The notes: generated from the sequence alone by a model not told the origin. DNA of 43,034 nucleotides from Candidatus Omnitrophota bacterium (GCA_018895275.1 JAHIOQ010000006.1:1-43034); one strand, 5' to 3'. Shown: positions 5,813-14,435, numbered from the stretch's first letter. A program made the numbers and translations.

Positions 5813-8800
5813 TCAACCGAGCAAAATGTCCATTCTGCGGATATTCCCCTCGCGTAATTGCTGCGCGTAAGTCGCCCCAAGGCAATCGGCATCGATCACC
5901 GTTTCCACAGCATTGATATCCGTAATTTTAAACTGCCGCGGTTTTACGCCGCCTGCGGAAAAGGTATCTTTCCTGCCCGGGTTATGATAGACAATAAGTG
6001 TTGTACCCAGAAAATTAAACGCATAGCTGTTTTTCGGCATCAGCAGAACTGTTTTCGTTCCATCCGGCTGATGAAAATCAAATTCCGTCGGCTTTTTCAA
6101 AAACATCCATGCCGGCAATACGGGGATCGGCTTAAAGACAACGTCATTATCCTTAGCGATAATAAACGGGTTCTGCCCGACATTCATCCATAGCCACATA
6201 TTAATAAATTCCGCGGTTGAACCGCTCAAACGCGCGACAAAGCCGTTCCCATGCAGCTCTTTATCCGGAAAAGCGCTGCTGACGAGAAATGAGGAATTCT
6301 CCAGGATACTTCTGCCGTAGCGCTCTGCCGGCTGGAACGGGATAAGCACATTTTTAAACTCGCTAAAAAACTCCTCATATAAACCGTGCCGCAGGAGTTC
6401 TAAAATGAATTTATATTCCATGTGCAGCCATATCGATTCGTTTTCCAGCCATCCGGGGGTAAATATCCTCGCGCGGCCGATTTCTTCGCTCAGCTTAGAC
6501 AGCGGCGCGTTGACCTTATACATCTTAAGTTTTTTATCGTATAAAGGGCTTTTTTTCGTATTACGGTAAATCGCCAGCGCCTTTTTTTGCTCGGGTTCGA
6601 TACGCAGGGCATGTACCTGCGCCTCCAGGAACAGCGGCAGGGGTTTTTGTTCAAAACGCAAAGGCCGCACACATTCCAATCCGTCCGCGCTCATCTTAAC
6701 CGCGTTGTCATTTTCGCCCTTGATCTTTTCAAATTCAACGACTTCATTAATGTAATACGTATGAAAAAGTCCGCTCCTGGCTACATAGGCTCGGGAAATT
6801 CCCCGGGTCAGCTTATCCTCCATACGTCTGAGCATACTTTTAAGCTCCGCATAGCGCAGCGGCAATTCTTTCCCGCTTATGCCGGATGCGATTTTTCGCC
6901 GGTAGGCTTCTTTTAAGGCATAGCTTTTGTCCCAATAATCCATATCCCGGTTATCTGAGGTGTTTTGATTATATTCAACAATAAGCTTATCGATATCATT
7001 TAAGAATAAATGCAGCTCCTCGGGCAGCGCCGCGGAATCATCCTCGTTGACATTAATTGCGGATAACGCGCTGAGTACGAACTCAATAAGACGCTTCAGC
7101 TCCATTGTTTCACACACAGAAGAACCGAAAAGCCCGGGTAATCCGTTAAGCGCGTCATACCAGCCGGGTTTATTCGCCTCCATCTCGATTCCGCTGCCAG
7201 AGGGATCGAGCGACGCGGTTTTATTGGCGATAAGACAGAGAATCTTTACCAGCAGCGTAGTTTTGTATACCTCGGCCTTGCCGTATTCCGTGCGTACCGC
7301 CCAGTCCGCGCTGCTGATTTTTTTACTCAGTTCCGAATCTTCTTCGAGTTCTTCCACGGACACGGCATGATATTGCCGCACCCTGCCTTCGAAGAGAACG
7401 TATTTGTCTTCCCGCGGTTTTACCTTCACAAAGTTATTGAAGAAAACAAAACGCTTTGTCTTAATCAGTATATCCTGCAGCCGCTCCGGATAAATCGCCA
7501 GGTATGCCTCCAAGGCATCAATATTGTACGTCCAATGGTCGACCCAGAAACCGTCCCCGTGTTCGGCATTTTCCTGTTTATCACAACAAGAAAGAACGTC
7601 CACAAGAAATTTTTCCTTTGTGGTTTTTAAAGCGATACCGTTCTTCTCCAAAAACATAAACAGCCCGCCTGCAGCAAACTGTTTTTCAATGAAACCATAT
7701 ACTTTTTGCCAATCCGCTTCTTTTTTGAATAGCCCGCGGCAGGATTCAAATTTGACCTTATCTTTAAGCCGGAAACGGTCGCCAAACACAATCAAGGGAT
7801 TGAATCCATCCAGCTGTAAGAGGTTAAAAAAGGCGATAACATTCTCATCTTCAACGTCCGCGTTAAACCAGACGTCGTTTCTACGGTTTTGATTTACGTC
7901 GCGGTAATTACCGTTTCCCTGCGAAAGATAGGCTGCCTCGGTCAGGAAATTATTATAGTCGCGCTCAAGGTCGCCGTGCCTGCGTGAATAAATATGCACA
8001 ATATGCTTTTTACCGTTACCTTTGACGGTGAGCGGAAAACCGCCGCGCATGACATTATCAAGGTATGTTTGACGGCAATACAGGTTATAGGCATTATCCG
8101 GGCTTGCCGTAAAGATATAGTTTTGCAATCTCGCTATGATTCCCGTATAATCGGAACACTTCTTATCTAAGAATTCGATATTTTCCGTATTAGCAATAAA
8201 CTCCTGAAGATGTTTTTCATCATGGGCGTAACCGATAAGACTGACGATACAAACCTCTTCCCCGGGTTTAAGCGCGAAATTCGTATAGCCGAAAGCGGAA
8301 GATGTCTTAGCGCAGGTTACCTGTTCCTTTGGCACGCTGAAACGCTCCGCAAAAAAGCGCTGCGGATAATTAAAATCACTTACCGGACCAAAAACCAGAT
8401 TCGGGTCGACAATAAACGCGCTCTTTTTCATCCGGGAATTTTTAACGCTGAAATTATAATAAAAATTACCGCCGTTGATATAAATCACCTGCGGCCTGTC
8501 CGTGGGGTCAACGGTCAGTTTATAATACGGCACCCTGAACTTCGTTACAAAATCAACCTTCATCCAGGCCTCAATCGTACGGCCGAGCTCCTTAAGAAAG
8601 CGGTCATTTACGCCGTAAGGAACCATCTGCGGCAATCCGTCAAGCATCTCGATATTCTTCGATGAACGCGAAGTATTCTTAATCGTAACTTTGCGCATAA
8701 GACAAGCCAGCGGTTCATCAGGCAGAGTACAATAATCCACGCTGACGAAAATTCCCGCGCTGCGATTGTCTTCACAAATTCCGAAATCTCCCGAAGATAT

Positions 8801-9154
8801 CGCCATTCTGCGTTCAATATCAAGTTTTTCACTCATTTGCGTATTCTGAAACGGCTCATAGCAAAAAACCTTTTCTCCGCTTTTAATTTTCAAAAACGTG
8901 CGGAAGCCGCGTTTTGAAACAAACTGCCATGCCCGGTTTGCCGGAAAAAATTCCAGGATGGAATGCTTCTTGTCTTCGGTGCCGAAACTCACAATCCCCT
9001 GGCCACGGTTGACATAAAACACCCACATGGGAATCCCGAACAGCCCGGCGATGCCCGGAAAAAAACTGGCGAAAGGCTTTGCCAAATCATAATTTTTGAT
9101 TATAAACTTACCGTCTTCCTGCAAAGAATACTCTACCGCGCGCTTTTTCTTCAC
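5813..9154 (-). CDS. Large GH94-like glycoside phosphorylase (cellobiose phosphorylase family, COG3459-like)
   Basis: 1113 residues, no signal peptide, so cytoplasmic. The family splits a beta-linked glucosyl unit with inorganic phosphate, releasing a sugar 1-phosphate. The N-terminal third is a beta-sandwich (ILEFFPANRAWQFVSKRGFRTF, LDGLPQMVPYGV). The (alpha/alpha)6 catalytic domain begins near residue 360; GFWVDHWTYNIDALEAYL near residue 530-550 looks like the substrate-contact stretch, and GWYDALNGLPGLFGSS near residue 655 is another conserved motif. Length fits 1,2-beta-oligoglucan phosphorylases (about 1100 residues) better than cellobiose phosphorylase (about 800). The exact substrate is not provable here. 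It has its own start 27 bases after the htpX stop, so it is probably co-transcribed with htpX. Confidence 0.72.
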   Translation of the reverse strand: MKKKRAVEYSLQEDGKFIIKNYDLAKPFASFFPGIAGLFGIPMWVFYVNRGQGIVSFGTEDKKHSILEFFPANRAWQFVSKRGFRTFLKIKSGEKVFCYEPFQNTQMSEKLDIERRMAISSGDFGICEDNRSAGIFVSVDYCTLPDEPLACLMRKVTIKNTSRSSKNIEMLDGLPQMVPYGVNDRFLKELGRTIEAWMKVDFVTKFRVPYYKLTVDPTDRPQVIYINGGNFYYNFSVKNSRMKKSAFIVDPNLVFGPVSDFNYPQRFFAERFSVPKEQVTCAKTSSAFGYTNFALKPGEEVCIVSLIGYAHDEKHLQEFIANTENIEFLDKKCSDYTGIIARLQNYIFTASPDNAYNLYCRQTYLDNVMRGGFPLTVKGNGKKHIVHIYSRRHGDLERDYNNFLTEAAYLSQGNGNYRDVNQNRRNDVWFNADVEDENVIAFFNLLQLDGFNPLIVFGDRFRLKDKVKFESCRGLFKKEADWQKVYGFIEKQFAAGGLFMFLEKNGIALKTTKEKFLVDVLSCCDKQENAEHGDGFWVDHWTYNIDALEAYLAIYPERLQDILIKTKRFVFFNNFVKVKPREDKYVLFEGRVRQYHAVSVEELEEDSELSKKISSADWAVRTEYGKAEVYKTTLLVKILCLIANKTASLDPSGSGIEMEANKPGWYDALNGLPGLFGSSVCETMELKRLIEFVLSALSAINVNEDDSAALPEELHLFLNDIDKLIVEYNQNTSDNRDMDYWDKSYALKEAYRRKIASGISGKELPLRYAELKSMLRRMEDKLTRGISRAYVARSGLFHTYYINEVVEFEKIKGENDNAVKMSADGLECVRPLRFEQKPLPLFLEAQVHALRIEPEQKKALAIYRNTKKSPLYDKKLKMYKVNAPLSKLSEEIGRARIFTPGWLENESIWLHMEYKFILELLRHGLYEEFFSEFKNVLIPFQPAERYGRSILENSSFLVSSAFPDKELHGNGFVARLSGSTAEFINMWLWMNVGQNPFIIAKDNDVVFKPIPVLPAWMFLKKPTEFDFHQPDGTKTVLLMPKNSYAFNFLGTTLIVYHNPGRKDTFSAGGVKPRQFKITDINAVETVIDADCLGATYAQQLREGNIRRMDILLG

Positions 9155-9181
9155 TTATTTCTCTCCTGTTTTAACTTGTTG

Positions 9182-10144
9182 TTATTTCGCCACATATGTC
9201 GAAAGCCGCTTAATCCGCTTAAGCATATTCGGATGCGTACTAAATATCTCAAAGAATTTATCCGCGGAGTTGAGTTTTAAGACCTGAGCACGCAGTATTC
9301 TCAATTCCTCGGCATCAATCGTCCCGCTGCCGTCAACATCTATTTGACTCAATTCCTTCAATTCTCCCACTGCCCGCGAAGGGTCATTGACAAAAAATGC
9401 CTTCATACCCTCTACTTCCCTTAGCTGTTCCCGCGACATGCGCGCACTGCCGTAAACCAGTTTATAGAGCGCTGAGGCCAAATATTTCGGATGATTGCCC
9501 AGCTGTACGGCCCCCTGGTCGGCAAAATATTCCCTTATACGCGAACCGTAAAGCACAATCAGGTTCGTAATAAAATACATGACCAAAGCCGCCAGGCCGA
9601 ATAACAGCGTACTTTGCCCTTCCCGCCGGGAACGGCCACCGTAAAAAAACATATGAAACGCGATGCGGTAGAGCACCAGCGGAATAACCGAAAGCAGCGT
9701 GATTGTGAGCACGTCGCGGTTTTTGATGTGTGATATCTCATGCGCGAGTACGGCGTTAAGTTCATCCGGATTCAGCAGCTGCAATATCCCCTGTGTTACG
9801 CAAACGCGGCCGTCACTAAGCCAGCGGCCGTAAGCAAACGCGTTCGGAACCGTCATTTGGGACACCGCTACGCGCGGCATGGGGATATTGGCCTTATGCG
9901 CCAGTTCCCTGACCATCGACACCAGCTGCGAATACTCACCATCCTTTACATAGCGCACCCGCATTGACCATTCAACCATTTTCGGGCCGAGCATATACTG
10001 TATAAGCATGAATATGATTGTAATCACAAAATAGGCGCCGAAATTTACCACGCCCATCGCATAGGATATCATGGTTACGACGGCATATAAAAAAGAAAAC
10101 ATAAGCGCAACCAGTACATACATCCGCATCTTCAGGGAAAACAT
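9182..10144 (-). CDS. htpX: HtpX-like M48 membrane zinc metalloprotease with an EF-hand loop
   Basis: 320 residues. Inner-membrane M48 protease of envelope quality control. Two N-terminal membrane segments (about residues 8-52) precede the catalytic site HEISH (135-139); E205 in REYFADQGA is the third zinc ligand. Another hydrophobic pair lies between (145-168 and 180-200). The family ending STHPNMLKRIKRL is at 302-314. Between catalytic domain and end is a perfect EF-hand calcium loop, DVDGSGTIDAEE (269-280). I start at the ATG at 10144, preceded by AGGAGG; the longer frame upstream reads through an A/T-rich dispersed repeat. The next gene upstream on the strand is a thioesterase, separated by that repeat. 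Confidence 0.92.
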   Translation of the reverse strand: MFSLKMRMYVLVALMFSFLYAVVTMISYAMGVVNFGAYFVITIIFMLIQYMLGPKMVEWSMRVRYVKDGEYSQLVSMVRELAHKANIPMPRVAVSQMTVPNAFAYGRWLSDGRVCVTQGILQLLNPDELNAVLAHEISHIKNRDVLTITLLSVIPLVLYRIAFHMFFYGGRSRREGQSTLLFGLAALVMYFITNLIVLYGSRIREYFADQGAVQLGNHPKYLASALYKLVYGSARMSREQLREVEGMKAFFVNDPSRAVGELKELSQIDVDGSGTIDAEELRILRAQVLKLNSADKFFEIFSTHPNMLKRIKRLSTYVAK

Positions 10145-10184
10145 GGCAATACCTCCTTTTTTTATATTAATATTTATTCTGTCA

Positions 10185-10318
10185 AAAATTTCAAATTCCA
10201 AGCACCAAATCACAAATAAGCTCCAAATCCCAATTCTCTAATGACCAAAACTGTTTCGGGTATTGGAATTTTGATAATTGGAATTTATTTGAGATTTGGA
10301 ATTTGTTATTTGTAATTT
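10185..10318. repeat. A/T-rich dispersed intergenic repeat
   Basis: Runs of words such as AAATTCCAAG, CAAATCCCAATT, GGAATTTTGATAATTGGAAT and GATTTGGAATTTG form an imperfect inverted repeat around a central TAATGACCAAAACTG. This is the common pattern of TTGGAAT-rich intergenic repeats whose translation gives LEFEI or WNLEF. It explains the artificial N-terminal extension of the htpX frame. Confidence 0.7.
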
Positions 10319-10327
10319 TAATTCACC

Positions 10328-10729
10328 CTATACCCGCATACACTTGGCCTTTGCCTCAGCCACAACCGCATTATGCCTATCGCGGCATATACCATAGGTA
10401 CATATAAGCCTTTTCTCTTCGGTTTCGATACCAGCCTCAAAAAACAGCTTTTCTCCGACATAGGCTGTTTTTTTTAAGCGCAATTCCAGATGCGCAGTTA
10501 CCGCGTGTTTACCCTGCTTCCAAAGCAGGTTTACCATTGCTTCATCAAGAATCAGGCCGATAATGCCGCCGTGCACGATACCGGCAAACCCCTGGTGATA
10601 TTTCTGCGGAAGAAACTCACAGTGGATTTTTCCATCCTCGGTTTTAACAAAATCCAGCTTCAAACCGTTCGCGTTGTTCTTTCCGCACACAAAGCAAAAA
10701 TTGTCGTCATTCAGCTCAATATTAGCCAT
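10328..10729 (-). CDS. PaaI-like hotdog-fold thioesterase
   Basis: 133 residues. The N-terminal CFVCGKNNANGLKL is the signature of the DUF4442/PaaI-like group; the hotdog helix carries GIVHGGIIGLILDEAM with the HGG substrate loop and an acidic residue in the helix. Such enzymes hydrolyse acyl-CoA thioesters; the acyl group is unknown. It is preceded by a short spacer after the PilZ gene and may be read from the same promoter at 11226-11254. Confidence 0.85.
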   Translation of the reverse strand: MANIELNDDNFCFVCGKNNANGLKLDFVKTEDGKIHCEFLPQKYHQGFAGIVHGGIIGLILDEAMVNLLWKQGKHAVTAHLELRLKKTAYVGEKLFFEAGIETEEKRLICTYGICRDRHNAVVAEAKAKCMRV

Positions 10730-10806
10730 TGTCTCAAATTGAAATAATTATGGTCGGCAGCAGTTATTACATCAAGAAAAATAGCAGTATGATACCGGCG
10801 GATTTA

Positions 10807-11160
10807 TCACCTTTTTACTGAACGCTGCAAATATTCTTCAAAAAACTCTTTGTCGTGGCTATCCATGTAGGTAATTTCCACACCTACAGGAAATACTTCC
10901 TTGCCGATTTCATCCTTAAGAGTTTTTTGACTGACCCAGCATACCCTTCCCTCTGCCATGGTTATATCCGGGTTAATCGGCACGTCAATATTCAATTTCA
11001 AGGCATCATTTATCTTTAAGCGCGAAGATGTAAGCAAACAGAATCCATCCGAACTCGCATCATGAGTAAAACTTTCTCCGCATATATCCTCTTTAGCGTT
11101 TTCGTAGCTGAACCGGATAAAAAGCAACGTAAGCGTTCTGTTTTTCTGCCGCCGTTCCAT
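10807..11160 (-). CDS. PilZ-domain protein, putative c-di-GMP receptor
   Basis: 117 residues forming essentially one PilZ domain. The two c-di-GMP motifs are visible: RxxxR as RQKNR near the N-terminus, then DASSDG (D/NxSxxG) about 30 residues on. The spacing fits the family. The rest (VPINPDITMAEGRVCWVS, FPVGVEITYMD) is the beta-barrel. A GGAGG ribosome site precedes the start. As a stand-alone PilZ it probably binds a partner protein in adhesion, motility or polysaccharide export; the partner is unknown. Confidence 0.8.
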   Translation of the reverse strand: MERRQKNRTLTLLFIRFSYENAKEDICGESFTHDASSDGFCLLTSSRLKINDALKLNIDVPINPDITMAEGRVCWVSQKTLKDEIGKEVFPVGVEITYMDSHDKEFFEEYLQRSVKR

Positions 11161-11225
11161 CGGAAACCTCCTTGTTTTTACTTCTGCGCTCTTATTACAT
11201 TATACCGGCTGTATCCCCTAAGCTT

Positions 11226-11254
11226 ATTGTAGCATTACTCGCCGTTTTTGGCAA
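11226..11254 (-). promoter_or_regulatory. Promoter upstream of the PilZ gene
   Basis: Minus strand TTGCCA (11249-11254), 17 bases, TACAAT (11226-11231). A second TATAAT lies at 11199-11204 without a good -35. Both are in the 128-bp gap between the lipoprotein and PilZ genes. Confidence 0.6.
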
Positions 11255-11288
11255 GATATTGGCGGTTACGATTTTTCGACCGCACTAT

Positions 11289-11771
11289 TTATTTTTTTTT
11301 ATCCTTTTCTTTAATCGCTATGCCGGCTTTGGATAACGGCGAAAGGCTTAGTGTTATAACTGATTTTCCCATGCCGCTTTTTTCAAGCATCACGATACAA
11401 CCTTCTTTATCCTTTTCAAAATTCAAAATCACCTTGTCAAACTCAACGGAATTCATAAGCACCCATCCGTTAAGTGCCATGTTTCGTTTATAAAACTTAA
11501 TAAGCGCCCCTAAATCCGTTTTACCGATGTAAGTCATCGTTCCCATCCTTGTTTCATCATTCTGAAAAACAAAAGAGCCTTTACGATCCAAGGAAAATCC
11601 TGACGGTACGGGGGTATCGTCAAAACGCAGTTGTGAAGATATTTCCATCGTCTGCGTTATCTTATAAGACCCATCTCGCGTCTTCCCCGTAGACACGGTT
11701 GAACAAGCACTGCAGGTAAAACATATGACGCCCGCCGCCAGAACAAACGTTAAAAAATTTTCTTTCCCCAC
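11289..11771 (-). CDS. Small lipoprotein of unknown function
   Basis: 160 residues with a lipoprotein signal: a hydrophobic stretch (FLTFVLAAGVICFT) then C-S-A-C, the lipobox cysteine being the second one, near residue 23. The mature part has LGALIKFYKRNMALNGWVLM, the pattern of periplasmic domains that pair a short helix with a YxxxMxxxGW motif, and then FEKDKEGCIVML. The C-terminus is very basic (KEKDKKK). Probably an envelope protein; I do not recognise a specific role. Confidence 0.7.
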   Translation of the reverse strand: MGKENFLTFVLAAGVICFTCSACSTVSTGKTRDGSYKITQTMEISSQLRFDDTPVPSGFSLDRKGSFVFQNDETRMGTMTYIGKTDLGALIKFYKRNMALNGWVLMNSVEFDKVILNFEKDKEGCIVMLEKSGMGKSVITLSLSPLSKAGIAIKEKDKKK

Positions 11772-11791
11772 ACCGTCCCTCCCCTTTAAAA

Positions 11792-12457
11792 TTACCGGCT
11801 AAACCTTGTTATTAATATTTTTGCCAATTCTTCAATATTTTTACGCAAAACTTCCTGAATCTGCTCTTGTTCAAGTCCCGCTCCCCGCGCGATCAGATCC
11901 GCCTGTTTACGTGTAATCAGATTATCGGGAGAATGGGTGTCAGAATTAAGCACAAGCCTTGCTCCGGTACTCAGGGCTGTCTTTACAACATGGCCGTTAC
12001 CAAGGCAATGCCCCTTACGGGCACTGATTTCCAACGATACGCCTTTTTCCGCGGCAAGCCTTGCCTCATTCTCCGCAATAATTCCCGGATGCGCAAGGAT
12101 ATCCACTCCGGCTTCAATTGCCGCGAGGTTCGTGCCGCTGCGCACCGGCTCGGACAAGGTTTCACCATGCCCGATGACCAGGCACGCGCCGTTTGCCCGC
12201 GCGTACTGTACCAGACCGTAAAAGTCCGCTGGCAGTACATGCGTAATCTCTACCCCGGGAATAACGGTTATATTCACCTTCCCAGCCAGAGCCCTACAGA
12301 CCTTTACAATCCGCGGAAGGACAAAATCAATATTTGATGTGTCCACATGGTCTGTAATTCCCAGCACCTGATAACCGGCAACCTCGGCCCTGCGCACAAG
12401 TTCCTCCGGCAAAAGCTCTCCATCGCTGAACAACGTATGTGTATGCAAATCTATCAT
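11792..12457 (-). CDS. PHP-domain phosphoesterase, histidinol-phosphatase-like
   Basis: 221 residues. The PHP metal motifs are complete: DLHTHTLFSDG at the N-terminus, GITDHVD near residue 34, IPGVEITH near 65, then DILAHPG and LNSDTH. This is the COG1387-like single-domain group, acting on phosphate esters in the cytosol. It could be a histidinol phosphatase, but no his genes are nearby and the group includes other phosphatases. It begins 34 bases after the tRNA-Arg CCA end and is probably co-transcribed with it. Confidence 0.8.
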   Translation of the reverse strand: MIDLHTHTLFSDGELLPEELVRRAEVAGYQVLGITDHVDTSNIDFVLPRIVKVCRALAGKVNITVIPGVEITHVLPADFYGLVQYARANGACLVIGHGETLSEPVRSGTNLAAIEAGVDILAHPGIIAENEARLAAEKGVSLEISARKGHCLGNGHVVKTALSTGARLVLNSDTHSPDNLITRKQADLIARGAGLEQEQIQEVLRKNIEELAKILITRFSR

Positions 12458-12490
12458 ATTAACAATAATCCTTTGCGATTATGAATAAAA

Positions 12491-12568
12491 TGGTGCCCCT
12501 GAGACGGTTCGAACGTCCGGCAAACGGTTTAGGAAACCGCTGCTCTATCCATACTGAGCTACAGGGGC
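12491..12568 (-). tRNA. tRNA-Arg (anticodon CCT)
   Basis: Full cloverleaf: acceptor GCCCCTG with CAGGGGC, D-arm GCTC...GAGC, anticodon stem GCGGT/ACCGT around loop TTCCTAA (anticodon CCT), T-arm GGACG-TTCGAAC-CGTCT. Discriminator A and CCA are encoded. It reads AGG codons. Confidence 0.95.
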
Positions 12569-12605
12569 AATTAAAAATATATAAGCAAACTTTATATCGA
12601 GTATT

Positions 12606-12633
12606 ATTGTAACATACTCTAACGAAAAATCAA
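12606..12633 (-). promoter_or_regulatory. Promoter of tRNA-Arg
   Basis: Minus strand TTGATT (12628-12633), 16 bases, TACAAT (12606-12611), about 38 bases before the tRNA. It occupies the space just upstream of the plus-strand ATG at 12642, which leaves little room for a plus-strand promoter. Confidence 0.65.
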
Positions 12634-12641
12634 GAAGTACA

Positions 12642-14039
12642 ATGCTGGAAGTTATGTCTGATATCGGGATCAGCATCGGTAAGGCTGCCGGAGTTATAGA
12701 CGATAAGCAGGCTAAATCTATTGAAAAAAGCACTAAAGCCGTGGCCAGAAGCTTTGAGGAGATCAACGCGGAACAGGAATACTACATAGGCAGAACCGTT
12801 GGTGCGGTTATTATTAATAAGTATTTGCCGCATAACAATGAAGCGGCCAATATGTATATTAATATTTTAGGACAAACCCTCTCCCAGGCTTCAGATATGC
12901 CGGAAACATTCGGCGGATATCATTTTCTGATCTTGGATTCAGAGCAAATCAATGCTTTCGCCGCACCGGGAGGATTTATTTTTGTTACTCGCGGCATGCT
13001 CAGGTGTTGTCAACACGAAGGAGCGCTTGCCGCAGTACTGGCACATGAAATTGCTCATGTACAGAATAAACACGGCCTTCAGGCAATTAAAAAGTCCCGT
13101 ATAACCGCAGCTTTGAACACGCTTGCCATAGAAGGAGCAAAATCATTCGGCGATAGTGACCTCTCCGAACTTATCACAACCTTTGAGGATTCCATTTCCG
13201 ATATTACCTCTACGATGGTTAATAACGGTTATTCAAGGAATTTTGAACAGGAAGCAGATAAAAATGCCGTAACAATTTTAAAACGTCTTGGTTATGACCC
13301 GAATAGTTTAGTAGATTTACTTAGCGAACAAATGGATCCGGAAGACCTCACGCGGTTTTTAAACTACTATTTTTCCGCTATGTCCGCGATTATACTCGAA
13401 GAAGGCGGAACAATAGATAAATATGATGGTGACGCTATTATCGCTTTTTGGAACGCGCCTATTGAAGTCTCCGAACACGCTTCCTGTGCCGTTCAAACCG
13501 CACTCCGTTCTCAGCAGCGGCTTAAAGAAATGAACGACAATTTCAAAAAACGTTTTGGCAAAGAAGTCCGGATGCGCATCGGTATTAATACGGGGCCGGC
13601 TATTGTCGGCAACATGGGCTCAGACGCAAGGTTTGACTATACGGTAGTTGGTGACGCGGTTAATCTTGCCGCGCGTTTGGAAGGAGTAAATAAACAATTC
13701 GGTACTTATATCCTGATTTCTCAGTCAACACGAGAATTGGCAGGCAATAGGTTTGCAATGCGTGAAGTTGGCTGCGTGACTGTGGTCGGAAAAAACAAAC
13801 CGGTTACGGTTTTTGAACCCATTTTTCACGATGAATATGAAGCCAAAAGAAAGATATACGAAACTTTTGCACATGGCCACGATATGTTTTACAAAGGAAA
13901 TTTTGAGGAAGCGATAAAAATATTTTCTGTGATTAAAAACGATGACCCCCCCGCATCAGCTTATGTCGAAAAATGTCGATATCTTATCGATAATCCTCCG
14001 CAGGCATGGGCCGGCGTGTGGGATGTTACGAACAAGTAA
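12642..14039 (+). CDS. Chimeric protein: M48 metalloprotease joined to the C-terminal part of a class III adenylate cyclase
   Basis: 465 residues. Residues 1-227 are a periplasmic BepA/LoiP-like M48 protease: QINAFAAPGGFIFVTRGML, active site HEIAH (135-139), third ligand E204 in FEQEADKNA. The signal peptide these proteins carry is missing. From about residue 228 (SEQMDPEDLTRFL) it continues as a class III cyclase, with GGTIDKYDGDAIIAFWNAP (second metal Asp), FDYTVVGDAVNLAARLEG (transition-state Asn and Arg) and the PPQAWAGVWDVTNK ending seen in CHASE2-type cyclases. The first cyclase strand, F-x-D-I-x-G-F-T with metal Asp 1, is absent, as are CHASE2 and membrane segments. It looks like a deletion fusion of two neighbouring genes. 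Activity of either half is doubtful. The junction is near 13323. Confidence 0.8.
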   Translation: MLEVMSDIGISIGKAAGVIDDKQAKSIEKSTKAVARSFEEINAEQEYYIGRTVGAVIINKYLPHNNEAANMYINILGQTLSQASDMPETFGGYHFLILDSEQINAFAAPGGFIFVTRGMLRCCQHEGALAAVLAHEIAHVQNKHGLQAIKKSRITAALNTLAIEGAKSFGDSDLSELITTFEDSISDITSTMVNNGYSRNFEQEADKNAVTILKRLGYDPNSLVDLLSEQMDPEDLTRFLNYYFSAMSAIILEEGGTIDKYDGDAIIAFWNAPIEVSEHASCAVQTALRSQQRLKEMNDNFKKRFGKEVRMRIGINTGPAIVGNMGSDARFDYTVVGDAVNLAARLEGVNKQFGTYILISQSTRELAGNRFAMREVGCVTVVGKNKPVTVFEPIFHDEYEAKRKIYETFAHGHDMFYKGNFEEAIKIFSVIKNDDPPASAYVEKCRYLIDNPPQAWAGVWDVTNK

Positions 14040-14053
14040 AGGCATTTATATTC

Positions 14054-14137
14054 CTATTTTTTCCCTTGGAGTTTCAGTATACGAATAACCGCGATAATAA
14101 TCCCGAATAATCCTCCCAGATAGGAGCCGATATGCAT
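14054..14137 (-). pseudogene. Short membrane-protein remnant
   Basis: 27 codons encoding MHIGSYLGGLFG then IIIAVIRILKLQGKK, a single hydrophobic helix with a basic end. The frame continues upstream without a stop for a few codons (RFIAVWG) until a TAA. It looks like the C-terminal end of a lost membrane protein in a zone of decay; a real small membrane protein is the alternative. Confidence 0.35.
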
Positions 14138-14203
14138 ACCCCATACTGCTATAAAACGTTTATGGATTTAATGACTTTTTAAACACTCTCTATTATTCTC
14201 TGC

Positions 14204-14435
14204 TTACGGACTCAGCAGTTCCAAACCTGTTCCCCTGTCTAAGGCGCGCACGGCCTTAGTACCAACTAGCTCAAACAATACCACTTCTATAACATGCCAG
14301 ACCTTAACGCCTCTGCACACGCAACCGGTAAGTGTAGCGCTTTTCCTGCCGCAGGCTATATGCATAATGAATGATTTCGCCGTTCTCAAGACGGATAACA
14401 AAAACTCTTCCCTGCTTAGCTTGCGAGTATTTCAT
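14204..14435 (-). pseudogene. PPC/DUF296 DNA-binding protein gene with a large internal deletion
   Basis: The first 23 codons from 14435 encode MKYSQAKQGRVFVIRLENGE, the exact opening of bacterial DUF296 (PPC-domain, AT-hook-related) proteins. After IIH the frame loses homology and stops. In another frame, from CATTATGCATATAGCC on, the family's C-terminal half resumes: MHIACGRKSATLTGC, GVKVWHVIEVVLFEL and a TGLELLSP ending. Intact proteins have about 140 residues, so some 70 codons are missing and the two parts are out of frame. The gene follows pheT by 15 bases and was probably part of that operon. Confidence 0.85.

Noticed and set aside
5551-5885. Two short minus-strand frames with RESGNL and VIPAKAGI
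   Set aside because: These are the known translations of a common hairpin repeat and not proteins.
10145-10213. Longer start for htpX
   Set aside because: The added 23 residues come from an A/T-rich dispersed repeat; AGGAGG directly precedes the ATG at 10144.
14204-14401. 65-codon frame as a small intact gene
   Set aside because: It is the C-terminal half of a PPC/DUF296 protein in the wrong frame relative to its own N-terminus at 14435.
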